A stretch of 9,955 bases of DNA from Thermoanaerobacter sp049701115 (GCF_049701115.1 NZ_JBNATX010000047.1:1-9955), one strand, 5' to 3'; positions 1-6,707 are shown, numbered from the stretch's first letter. Made by a program: numbers and translations. Notes: generated by a model not told the origin, from the letters alone.

Positions 1-74
1 GTTTAGTCGCTTTGCAACTTACAAGCATTAACACAAAATGCCACTTAAATTAATATGGGTTTTGTCAACAGTCT
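1..74 (-). repeat. Left copy of an inverted intergenic repeat
   Basis: This stretch matches, in inverted orientation, the sequence at 9847-9917. Two blocks are identical between the copies: ACACAAAATGCCACTT (31-46) and TTTTGTCAACAGTCT (60-74). Shorter matches lie at the outer edge (GTTTAG at 1-6, CTTTG near 10-14). The spacer between the two blocks is 13 bases here and 5 in the other copy, so the elements have diverged. The copy can fold: GCATT (25-29) pairs with AATGC (37-41), and TTGCAA (12-17) pairs with TTGTCAA (62-68) with one bulged base. It begins directly after the fbp terminator. No ORF is visible. It is probably cut by the window edge, because the other copy continues into a GC-rich tail. 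Confidence 0.8.
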
Positions 75-97
75 AAAAGGTGCGAAAACGCACCTTA
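75..97 (-). terminator. Intrinsic terminator of fbp
   Basis: A perfect 8-bp stem (77-84 with 89-96) around a four-base loop overlaps the fbp stop codon (95-97). Read on the minus strand it is followed by a short T run. The T run is short, so the terminator is probably moderate in strength. Confidence 0.7.
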
Positions 98-1183
98 ATC
101 CTTTTCCCACCTGTCTTTTAATTTTTCCATCAGATATGGTAGGGTAGTATACTCTAACTCCTGAAGCGGCAATCTATGGGGTTCAAAGGGACCCAATGAC
201 CTCATGTAATCTGCTATCTCCAATGCTTTCTTTCTAGCACTATCAAAGGCCACATCCTTGAACAGGTCCTGTGGTCCTATTAGTTTACCTTCCTTTAACT
301 GAAAACCTAAAGCACATACTCTTGGTGGACCGTCAAACCTCGTAGGAACTGCATCTTCCAGCGATACCGGCATCATAGGCCCGACATGGGAACCTCTCAT
401 CCATCCAGAAACCAGATGAGGATTAGCAAAAGCTTCTAAAACTTCTCCTACCGCGGGAAGACCACTCTGACACCTTACTATTAAGACGGGGTCATCTTTC
501 CCTATGTATTTACCTGCCATTAAATTCATTCTTTGGGTAGAGGAAACAGCCGCTATCTCATTGTTTTTTGTATACACACGTCTTATACAATATCTGCCAG
601 TGGCTCCAATGAAAACAAGCATATCGTAAATTTCTTCCGGGGTGTTAAAAATTATCTTCTTTCCTTCATACATATCGTAAACCTCAAACTTAAACCCTTG
701 ATGCATTGAAGGATCAATTATTAGTCCAGGAGTATTGAAAGGGTCAGCAAACATTTTATAAAGGGGCAAATTCCACGCTCCAGGCTCTGTTTTATCGGCA
801 ATAAATATAACAACAGGCTCACTTTTCCTCTCTTCAAATTCCATTTCTGCCACACCTGGTCCCATTCCCTTGATATTGCCGGAAAAAGAATCCTTTAGTA
901 AGTCCTGTCCTGCACCATAAAGTTTCAATTCCTTCGCTTTTTCCGTACAAGCTAGAAAAGTATCCCAAGCCAATTTATGAATTTTTTCGCTGTCAACTCC
1001 TTCTCTGTGAGTCATAATAAGCTGTATGTCATCTCCAACCCTGGTAACATGATAATCAATTAGTATATCACTTTTTTCTTTTAGCATATTTCTTGCAATC
1101 TCTAAAAGGTCCGGATGGACATCCGTATGTCCTACACATCCACCTACATCCGCTTTGATAACTGATAACGTTATTTTGCTCAT
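95..1183 (-). CDS. fbp: Class V fructose-1,6-bisphosphate aldolase/phosphatase
   Basis: A 362-residue protein of the archaeal-type FBPase_3 family. Characterised archaeal members are bifunctional: they condense the triose phosphates to fructose-1,6-bisphosphate and hydrolyse it to fructose-6-phosphate, giving a one-way gluconeogenic step in the cytoplasm. Length and motifs fit the family: an N-terminal ISVIKAD-like stretch with Asp12 and His19, the metal-binding pair Asp51-Asp52, Gln93, the ADKTEPGAWN block (129-138), YIGKDDP (226-232), RCQSGLPAVGEV (237-248), HVGPMMPVSLEDA (266-278) and RFDGPP (282-287). Tyr226, Lys229 and Asp230-Asp231 appear to match the aldolase Tyr/Lys and metal-binding Asp pair of the archaeal enzymes, so both activities should be intact; this is an inference by motif. 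The ATG is preceded by AAGGGGGG at good spacing. The gene is divergent from hppA, with its own promoter and terminator. Confidence 0.95.
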   Translation of the reverse strand: MSKITLSVIKADVGGCVGHTDVHPDLLEIARNMLKEKSDILIDYHVTRVGDDIQLIMTHREGVDSEKIHKLAWDTFLACTEKAKELKLYGAGQDLLKDSFSGNIKGMGPGVAEMEFEERKSEPVVIFIADKTEPGAWNLPLYKMFADPFNTPGLIIDPSMHQGFKFEVYDMYEGKKIIFNTPEEIYDMLVFIGATGRYCIRRVYTKNNEIAAVSSTQRMNLMAGKYIGKDDPVLIVRCQSGLPAVGEVLEAFANPHLVSGWMRGSHVGPMMPVSLEDAVPTRFDGPPRVCALGFQLKEGKLIGPQDLFKDVAFDSARKKALEIADYMRSLGPFEPHRLPLQELEYTTLPYLMEKLKDRWEKD

Positions 1184-1211
1184 TTAAATCCCCCCTTAAT
1201 TGTTATGCTAC

Positions 1212-1241
1212 ATTATATGATTAATGTTATACTTTTTACAA
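1212..1241 (-). promoter_or_regulatory. Sigma-A-type promoter of fbp
   Basis: On the minus strand a TTGTAA -35 (1236-1241) and a perfect TATAAT -10 (1212-1217) are separated by 18 bases. The predicted transcript starts about 20-25 bases before the ATG, just ahead of the ribosome-binding site at about 1189-1197. Confidence 0.65.
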
Positions 1242-1243
1242 CT

Positions 1244-1257
1244 ATATTTTAAAATAT
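1244..1257. promoter_or_regulatory. 14-bp AT-only palindrome between divergent promoters
   Basis: ATATTTTAAAATAT is a perfect palindrome directly upstream of the fbp -35 box and about 60 bases upstream of the hppA promoter candidate. It could be a protein-binding site or simply curved or meltable AT-rich DNA. No known operator is recognised. Confidence 0.25.
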
Positions 1258-1315
1258 TTAATCATATTTTTCAATAGTATGTCCTAATTTCCCCCTATGC
1301 ATTTTAAAAATAGTT

Positions 1316-1344
1316 GAAGGAATTTTTGAAAGTTTGTCGAAATA
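1316..1344 (+). promoter_or_regulatory. Candidate sigma-H-type promoter of hppA
   Basis: GAAGGAATT (1316-1324) fits the Bacillus sigma-H -35 consensus RNAGGAWWW exactly. After an 11-base spacer, GTCGAAATA (1336-1344) fits the -10 consensus RNNGAATWW with one mismatch. The spacing is the canonical 11-12 bases, and the inferred transcript start near 1350 leaves about 39 bases of leader before the TTG start. I see no convincing TTGACA/TATAAT pair here; TACTAT (1343-1348) lacks a -35. The same bases also read as a 0A-box. Confidence 0.4.
1333..1342 (+). promoter_or_regulatory. Candidate Spo0A box upstream of hppA
   Basis: TTTGTCGAAA contains the full TGTCGAA core of the Spo0A recognition site. 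It overlaps the proposed sigma-H -10 element, whose consensus shares the GTCGAA bases, so the two readings are not independent. A site at this place would more likely repress than activate. Confidence 0.35.
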
Positions 1345-1388
1345 CTATTGAGGAGCAATAAAAACAACAAAGAAAGGGAGGATAAAAG

Positions 1389-3524
1389 TTGGGTGCCTAT
1401 CTTACGCTAATTTACGGAGTTATAATTGTTGCAGCCCTTGTAATAATTGGTTTGATTAAATTTATATTTGCCCAGGATAAAGGCGATGAAAAAATGCAGC
1501 AAATCTCTGATGCAATAAAAGAAGGAGCAATGGCTTTCTTAAACAGGCAATATAAAACAATTGCATCTCTAGCTTTAATAGTAGCAGTCATAATCATTGT
1601 AGCTAATTACTACGGACACTTATCAGAAGGAAGTAGTAAAGCACTTAGTTTCGCGCTGCATGTAGGTTTTGCCTTTATCACTGGAGCATTTTGTTCCGCC
1701 CTGTCCGGTTATATAGGGATGTATATGGCGGTCAACTCGAATATAAGGGCTGCAGCTGGTGCAAGAACAGGTCTTAACAGAGCTCTTCAAATTGCCTTAA
1801 AGGGAGGAGCCGTCACAGGACTTGCTGTTACAGCTTTATCTTTATTTGGAGTCGCTACTCTATTTTTGACATACGGTGGCATGTCAGGACAAGATGATCT
1901 CATAAAGGAGGCTCCTTCTCTAATCGTCGGCTTTGGCTTTGGAGCTTCATTTGTAGCCTTGTTTGCCCAGCTGGGCGGTGGTATATACACAAAAGCTGCC
2001 GACGTAGGAGCTGACCTTGTAGGAAAAGTAGAAGCAGGAATTCCCGAAGATGACCCTAGAAATCCCGCGGTCATAGCGGACCTTGTGGGTGATAACGTAG
2101 GAGACTGTGCAGGAAGAGGTGCCGACTTATTTGAATCTACAGCCGCTGAAAATATAGGTGCAATGATATTGGGAGTCGGACTTTACCCGATCTTCGGCTG
2201 GAAAGGAATTTTATTCCCACTGGTAGCCCGTGCGATAGGCATAATTGCCTCTATAATAGGGATATTCTTTGTAAACACAAAAGACGAATCAAAAGACCCT
2301 ATGCTGGCCTTAAATAAAGGTTATTTTGTAACAACCGTGGTAAACTTGATAGTTCTATTTTTCGCAGTAAAAGTAATGCTTTCAGGACATTTGCCCGATG
2401 GAAGCACTGTAAATTATTTGCTTCTTTACGGGGCAGTAGTAACAGGGGTAATCTTAAGTTATATTTTCGTCTTTTTAACCGACTACTACACTTCCGTCAA
2501 CAAACGTCCTGTACAAGAAATAGCCAAAGCTTCTACCACAGGAGCAGCTACAAACATCATAACCGGTACATCCGTGGGCATGGAATCCACAGCTCTGCCC
2601 GTCATATTCATCTCAGCAGCAATATTTATAGCCTATAAGCTGGGAGAAATGGCAATACCTCATATAGGTACGGCAGGACTTTATGGCACAGCTATTGCTA
2701 CAATGGGAATGCTGTCCACAACCGCATATATACTTGCCATGGATACCTTTGGTCCTATTACTGACAACGCTGGTGGAATCACTGAAATGTCAGGAGCCCC
2801 TGAAGAAATAAGAAGAGTTACGGATAGGTTAGACGCCTGCGGAAATACAACTAAGGCTTTGACAAAAGGTTATGCAATTGGATCTGCAGCTTTAGCTACT
2901 TTCCTGCTCTTTTCCGCTTACCTCGACGAGGTAAAGAAAATACTCGGCAAACCAATAGACTCATGGTTTCCAGTAGATATAGGAAAACCAGAAGTATTCA
3001 TAGGTGCTTTTATAGGCGCCATGATAGTATATCTATTCAGTTCTACCGCTATAAGAGCTGTAGGAAAGGCTGCACAATATGTTATCCTAGAGGTAAGAAG
3101 GCAGTTTAAAGAAATACCGGGGATAATGGAAGGAACAGCAAAACCAGATTATGCTAGAGCAGTAGACATAGTAACAAAAGGCGCATTAAAAGAAATGGTG
3201 ATCCCAGGCCTGATAGTCGTAATAACTCCTATACTTGTTGGCGTAATCTTAGGTAAAGAAGCAGCAGCAGCTTTTCTAATGATCGGTACAATTTCCGGTG
3301 TAATTCTCGCTCTTTATCTTAACAATGGCGGAGGAGCATGGGACAACGCCAAAAAGTTTATAGAATTAGGAAACTACGGAGGCAAAGGTTCAGACGCTCA
3401 CAAGGCCAGCGTTGTAGGAGACACAGTCGGAGACCCCTTCAAAGATACTGCCGGCCCCTCTCTGCACGTTTTGATAAAACTCATAAGCACAATAACTCTG
3501 GTATTTGTAGCTTTGTTCCGATAA
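1389..3524 (+). CDS. hppA: Membrane-bound proton-pumping pyrophosphatase, predicted K+-independent
   Basis: A 711-residue integral membrane pyrophosphatase (H_PPase family, normally about 16 transmembrane helices) that couples cytoplasmic pyrophosphate hydrolysis to ion export. Signature sites are present: DVGADLVGK (205-213) with the acidic EDDPRNP stretch (220-226), GDNVGDCAGRGADLFES (234-250), GNTTKALTKG (485-494), GGAWDNAKK (648-656), and DTVGDPFKDTAGP (678-690). Lys489 and Thr492 stand where K+-dependent enzymes have Ala. In this family a Lys at that place replaces the K+ ion, so I predict a K+-independent, proton-pumping type. Start is TTG, supported by AAAGGGAGG (1373-1381) seven bases upstream; the N-terminus then opens with a hydrophobic helix. 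A PPC-domain gene follows after 24 bases with no terminator between, so the two are likely cotranscribed. Confidence 0.96.
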   Translation: MGAYLTLIYGVIIVAALVIIGLIKFIFAQDKGDEKMQQISDAIKEGAMAFLNRQYKTIASLALIVAVIIIVANYYGHLSEGSSKALSFALHVGFAFITGAFCSALSGYIGMYMAVNSNIRAAAGARTGLNRALQIALKGGAVTGLAVTALSLFGVATLFLTYGGMSGQDDLIKEAPSLIVGFGFGASFVALFAQLGGGIYTKAADVGADLVGKVEAGIPEDDPRNPAVIADLVGDNVGDCAGRGADLFESTAAENIGAMILGVGLYPIFGWKGILFPLVARAIGIIASIIGIFFVNTKDESKDPMLALNKGYFVTTVVNLIVLFFAVKVMLSGHLPDGSTVNYLLLYGAVVTGVILSYIFVFLTDYYTSVNKRPVQEIAKASTTGAATNIITGTSVGMESTALPVIFISAAIFIAYKLGEMAIPHIGTAGLYGTAIATMGMLSTTAYILAMDTFGPITDNAGGITEMSGAPEEIRRVTDRLDACGNTTKALTKGYAIGSAALATFLLFSAYLDEVKKILGKPIDSWFPVDIGKPEVFIGAFIGAMIVYLFSSTAIRAVGKAAQYVILEVRRQFKEIPGIMEGTAKPDYARAVDIVTKGALKEMVIPGLIVVITPILVGVILGKEAAAAFLMIGTISGVILALYLNNGGGAWDNAKKFIELGNYGGKGSDAHKASVVGDTVGDPFKDTAGPSLHVLIKLISTITLVFVALFR

Positions 3525-3548
3525 AAATTTTATAAAGGAAGTGATAAA

Positions 3549-3977
3549 ATGGGATATAAAGAAGTTACTCCAAAAAGGCGTTTTATGGGGAGATTTCCGC
3601 ACGGCAGCGACCTTCTTCAAGAGATCAATAAGGTCATAGCAGAAGAAAACATACTTTCTGGTGAGATCAGGATAATAGGTGCTGTAACAAATGCCGTCTT
3701 TGGATATTACGACTCCGAAAGCAAAAACTACATCTACATCACAAAAAACGAGCACATGGAGATATTAAACTGTATAGGAAACATATCTACGAAAGAAGGC
3801 AAGCCTTTTGCTCATGTTCACATAACCCTCGCAGATAAAAATGGTAACGCTTATGGAGGTCATTTAATGGAAGGGACAAAGGTATTTGCAGCCGAGTTTA
3901 TAATTGTAGACTATGGAGATAACAAGTTAGAAAGGGTGTATGATGAAACTACGGGATTAACCCTTTGGGATTTATAA
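3549..3977 (+). CDS. PPC/DUF296 domain protein
   Basis: A 142-residue protein consisting of a single PPC (plants and prokaryotes conserved, DUF296) domain. Bacterial members are small, usually trimeric proteins of poorly known function; in plants the domain accompanies AT-hook DNA-binding motifs, which are absent here. Visible motifs are GAVTNAVFGYYD (44-55), the HVHITLAD strand (89-96) and GGHLMEG (103-109). His89, His91 and His105 form the histidine cluster thought to bind metal in some family members. AAGGAAGTG lies just upstream of the ATG. The gene is the last of the hppA unit and is followed at once by a strong terminator. Its stop codon overlaps by six bases the end of the convergent oxidoreductase gene. 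The name 'DNA-binding protein' often given to this family is not proven by sequence. Confidence 0.85.
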   Translation: MGYKEVTPKRRFMGRFPHGSDLLQEINKVIAEENILSGEIRIIGAVTNAVFGYYDSESKNYIYITKNEHMEILNCIGNISTKEGKPFAHVHITLADKNGNAYGGHLMEGTKVFAAEFIIVDYGDNKLERVYDETTGLTLWDL

Positions 3978-5048
3978 TCCGGGCTTTTTGCCCGGTTTTT
4001 TAGTACCAAACTTCATAAAAAACGGTAAATAACTAAATATATCTATATTTGTATTGTACACCAATGTCTTTACAAGAGGGTTTTTCATTAAACCAATTAG
4101 CCTCTCTATATCTTCATTTGTCCCTGTATCCATCCTTTCTCTTATCTTTCTCAAATTATTTAACTTTTTTTGAAGGTTTAACACCTTTTCTTCATAGTTA
4201 TAACCCTTTACAATAGAAAAAGAGCAGTAAAACGACGACATCATAGAATTTATCAGTCCAAATCCAAAGGCCGAATCCAAAAAACCTCCTGCATTGCCCA
4301 CAAGATATACTTTACCTATACTTCTATGTCTTGGCATCCCTATCTCTAATTCTGATTCGAAGGTCTCCACCATACTAAAATTGATTTTTTCTTTAGAAAG
4401 AAACTCCTGCCACATGTTTTCAACCTCTTCTTTTAAAGAATAAGTAACTACCAGTACCAAAGAAGCTTTTTTAGGTCCCAGAGGCACAAGATATCCAAAA
4501 CCAGAATTTGCATAACTTCTGTCAAACCATACATAAACTGTGTCAGGCTCAAAATTCCCTATAGCAATTCCCCCTTTTATGGATGCAGAGACTATATTTT
4601 CCCACTCCGTAATGCTTTTAGCCATCATGCTGTTACCTGTAGCTATAACTACATGATCGTATTCTTTCATCAAACTCTCATAATTAGCATTTATATTAAA
4701 AAAGATCTTTGAGGTCAGATTCTTTGCAATTTGATTTTCAACACTATTTTCTCCCTGTCCTCTCTCAAAAATATACCCCAGCTTCCCTTTTATTTCTACC
4801 TTGTTTTTAGGTGACTTTATCACAAGCCTCTTTAAAGTGGAAAGGGGTTGCAATGAAATACCCATTCTATTCATAATTTCAAGGGAGTCGTAAGGTCTCG
4901 TCATAAGGTTTAAAACAATCTCTCCATATGTAAACAGATTACCAATCCTGTGATTCCTTTCATACACATGACTGAATACACCATTTCTTTCTAAAAAATG
5001 AGCGCAAGAAAGACCCGCAATTCCTGCCCCTATTATCCCGACCTTCAT
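3972..5048 (-). CDS. FAD-dependent oxidoreductase, geranylgeranyl-reductase-like (second of tandem pair)
   Basis: A 358-residue flavoprotein with the fold of the geranylgeranyl reductase/PHBH-like FAD family. GAGIAG (7-12) is the dinucleotide-binding loop, with Glu30 in YERNHRIG as the likely ribose contact. ATG at 136-138 is the second FAD motif. SGFGYLVPLG (182-191) is the GYxxxxP-type strand of this family, and VGNAGG (250-255) followed by FGFG (261-264) is the FAD-phosphate motif. RGQ-x3-S-x-ENQ (96-106) and LVYNTN (329-334) are shared with the upstream paralogue. The substrate is unknown; this fold reduces isoprenoid double bonds or hydroxylates substrates elsewhere. The ribosome-binding AAGGTG (5055-5060) lies inside the end of the upstream gene, so translation is probably coupled. 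Its last residues, KKPGKKPGL, are encoded by the opposite strand's terminator hairpin. Confidence 0.85.
   Translation of the reverse strand: MKVGIIGAGIAGLSCAHFLERNGVFSHVYERNHRIGNLFTYGEIVLNLMTRPYDSLEIMNRMGISLQPLSTLKRLVIKSPKNKVEIKGKLGYIFERGQGENSVENQIAKNLTSKIFFNINANYESLMKEYDHVVIATGNSMMAKSITEWENIVSASIKGGIAIGNFEPDTVYVWFDRSYANSGFGYLVPLGPKKASLVLVVTYSLKEEVENMWQEFLSKEKINFSMVETFESELEIGMPRHRSIGKVYLVGNAGGFLDSAFGFGLINSMMSSFYCSFSIVKGYNYEEKVLNLQKKLNNLRKIRERMDTGTNEDIERLIGLMKNPLVKTLVYNTNIDIFSYLPFFMKFGTKKPGKKPGL
3979..4001 (+). terminator. Strong intrinsic terminator of the hppA-PPC unit
   Basis: CCGGGC (3979-3984) and GCCCGG (3990-3995) form a GC-only six-bp stem around TTTTT, followed by six T (3996-4001). 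It starts two bases after the PPC gene stop. It lies entirely within the coding 3' end of the convergent oxidoreductase gene. On the minus strand there is no T run, so it should work only for the plus-strand unit. Confidence 0.9.
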
Positions 5049-5051
5049 TCT

Positions 5052-6149
5052 TTACACCTTCTTTCTTTCTTCATAAGGCTTGTTATACGATTTATTAAAA
5101 GTGTACTTCATGAAAAGAGAACCATATTTTATCGCATTAAAATTAGTATTGTATACCAGCTTTTTTATAGGTGGAAAGGTCAAAAACTTTATAAATTTAT
5201 CTATGCTACTATTCTCCATCAAGTCCAATGCCTTCCTGAATTCCAGCATCTTCATATTAGCGTCCGCCAGAGGTTTTATGCTCTTTTCAAAATCTTTATT
5301 GAATATTATGCTCTCTGCAGCGATTATACCGCTCAAAATAGAATTAAAGGTGCCAAACCCTAAAAAGGGTTCTATTGCTCCTCCTGCATTACCAACAAAT
5401 AAGAGGTTTTCATACTGATGAGGAAAGCAATTGCCCGAGTCATGGCTCAAATCCACAATATTTACAATATCCACTTTTAAACCCTCCACCTTCAAAAAAG
5501 CATCCCAATAATACTGGAGTTCTTCCTTTGATATGTAAGGTATTACCATTGCCAAAACAGCCCTTTTTTCATTGTAAGGTATAAGATATACATAGCCGCT
5601 CTTTGTATAGAGGTTATTTATCCACATAACAAGTGTATTTTTTTCAAAATCGCCCAAAACATTCGCTACCCTAACCCATGTACTAACCAGCTCATGCCAA
5701 CACCCCAGGGATTTCGGAATCTGAGAACTCCCTGTCGCCACGACCACATAGTCATACTTTTCTTTTAATTTTCTATAATCCGCCTCTTCATTAAAATGTA
5801 CAGGAAAAGTAAGCTTTTTATAAAGCTGGTTTTCTAACGAATCTTTATCCTGCCCTCTCAAAATCATGTACCCTAAATTATTTCCTGTCACAACTCCTTG
5901 CACACTTGGTCCCTTCATGATTATCTTTTTAATCATACCCATCGGTTTTATGTCTATTCCTTTTTTTTTCAAAAAAAGAAGGGGATCTTTAATAGGCCTG
6001 TTTATCACCTTTAAAAGGCCTGCTATGTGGTTAAAAAGCTCACCTATCCTATCCTTTCTTTCGAACACATCAGGAAATATACCATGATTTTGTAAAGTTA
6101 TAGCTGCTGCAAGTCCTGAGGGACCTGCACCTATTATGGCAACCTTCAT
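5052..6149 (-). CDS. FAD-dependent oxidoreductase, geranylgeranyl-reductase-like (first of tandem pair)
   Basis: A 365-residue flavoprotein, plainly a paralogue of the next gene. Motifs in order: GAGPSG (7-12), Glu30 in FERKDRIG, RGQ-x3-S-x-ENQ (98-108), ATG (138-140), SGYVYLIP (184-191), VGNAGG (252-257), GFG (264-266) and LVYNTN (331-336). These place it in the geranylgeranyl reductase-like FAD family; substrate and electron donor cannot be read from the sequence. Roughly even similarity along the whole length points to an old gene duplication, not a recent one. The ATG follows the stop of the small upstream gene after a single base, and its GGGGATGAG ribosome-binding site lies in that gene's last codons. 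The next gene starts three bases after its stop. No transmembrane helix or signal peptide is evident, so it should be cytoplasmic or peripheral. Confidence 0.85.
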   Translation of the reverse strand: MKVAIIGAGPSGLAAAITLQNHGIFPDVFERKDRIGELFNHIAGLLKVINRPIKDPLLFLKKKGIDIKPMGMIKKIIMKGPSVQGVVTGNNLGYMILRGQDKDSLENQLYKKLTFPVHFNEEADYRKLKEKYDYVVVATGSSQIPKSLGCWHELVSTWVRVANVLGDFEKNTLVMWINNLYTKSGYVYLIPYNEKRAVLAMVIPYISKEELQYYWDAFLKVEGLKVDIVNIVDLSHDSGNCFPHQYENLLFVGNAGGAIEPFLGFGTFNSILSGIIAAESIIFNKDFEKSIKPLADANMKMLEFRKALDLMENSSIDKFIKFLTFPPIKKLVYNTNFNAIKYGSLFMKYTFNKSYNKPYEERKKV

Positions 6150-6150
6150 T

Positions 6151-6609
6151 CTAACTCATCCCCGGTCTTTTTAAAACTTTGTTATTTGGAATAGAAGGTC
6201 TGGATTCTAAAGCCTCTATTTCTATCTGAAGCAAAGATATAAACCTCATAACATCATCCCGCATCTGTGTAAAGAGTTGTCTTACGTAGGGATTAGGTAT
6301 ATTTACCACCGTCTCATTGTAAAAGGCCTGAAGATTTACAAGGTTTTTCAATATATCCTGTAAGATATCAAGAGAATCCTGTGATACGTTCTTTTTAACA
6401 ACAGAGGGTATATTGAGTTCTTTTTCGGCTTTTTCAATGTCTTTATTATGATTTTTTGACATTATTTCCACTCTTTCTAACAACGCCCTTATAGAACTAT
6501 CCACAACAGCTCCTTTAGAAGTCTTTATCTTACTTATAAGCCCTTTTTCCAGTTTTTTTGCCTCTTGAAGACTACTTAAAATCATTTCCTGTTGCGTTAT
6601 TTTCTGCAT
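6151..6609 (-). CDS. Small all-helical protein of unknown function, first gene of flavoprotein operon
   Basis: A 152-residue protein I do not recognise. It is almost wholly predicted helix: about 5-30, 34-66, 76-104 and 106-135, separated by short turns (IPS at 67-69, NIPNPY at 103-108), followed by a basic, proline-containing tail. This suggests a four-helix bundle of the general size of ferritin-like or spore-coat (CotF-like) proteins. The clear ExxH iron motif of ferritin-like proteins is not seen, though His54, Glu99, Asp118-Asp119 and Glu130 are scattered acidic or histidine residues. There is no signal peptide or membrane segment. The ATG at 6609 has AGGTGGGAG upstream; another ATG at 6613 is out of frame. 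One base separates its stop from the first oxidoreductase, so a shared role is likely. Confidence 0.75.
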   Translation of the reverse strand: MQKITQQEMILSSLQEAKKLEKGLISKIKTSKGAVVDSSIRALLERVEIMSKNHNKDIEKAEKELNIPSVVKKNVSQDSLDILQDILKNLVNLQAFYNETVVNIPNPYVRQLFTQMRDDVMRFISLLQIEIEALESRPSIPNNKVLKRPGMS

Positions 6610-6707
6610 ACATCTCCCACCTTTTTAATTATGTTGTCTCAATTGAAATTTTTATATACCTGTTTAAAACTGAAAAACCGTGGAATATTAAGATTGAGGT
6701 GAAAGTA

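Noticed and set aside
1..74. CRISPR repeat
   Set aside because: There are only two copies, inverted and nearly 10 kb apart, with no spacers and no cas gene.
1787..2074. Open frame on the minus strand inside hppA
   Set aside because: It lies wholly within the strongly conserved pyrophosphatase gene and has no ribosome-binding site or recognisable protein features.
1389..3524. Na+-pumping, K+-dependent pyrophosphatase
   Set aside because: Lys489 and Thr492 replace the Ala residues of the K+-dependent group.
3338..3535. Arg-rich open frame overlapping the end of hppA
   Set aside because: It is a frame shadow of the conserved pyrophosphatase C-terminus; its arginine-rich composition comes from reading that gene out of frame.
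3390..3755. 121-codon open frame on the minus strand across the hppA-PPC junction
   Set aside because: It overlaps two well-supported genes on the other strand, with no recognisable domain.
6151..6609. Ferritin-like iron protein
   Set aside because: The helical length fits, but no ExxH pair of metal ligands is visible.
6558..6707. 50-residue N-terminal extension of the coiled-coil gene
   Set aside because: It would overlap the divergent gene and lacks a ribosome-binding site, whereas GAGGTG sits just before the ATG at 6708.
6610..6707. Promoters for the flavoprotein operon and the coiled-coil gene
   Set aside because: Several AT-rich -10-like words and a TTGAAA (6643-6648) occur, but none forms a properly spaced pair on either strand. 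Promoters must exist here, but I cannot place them.
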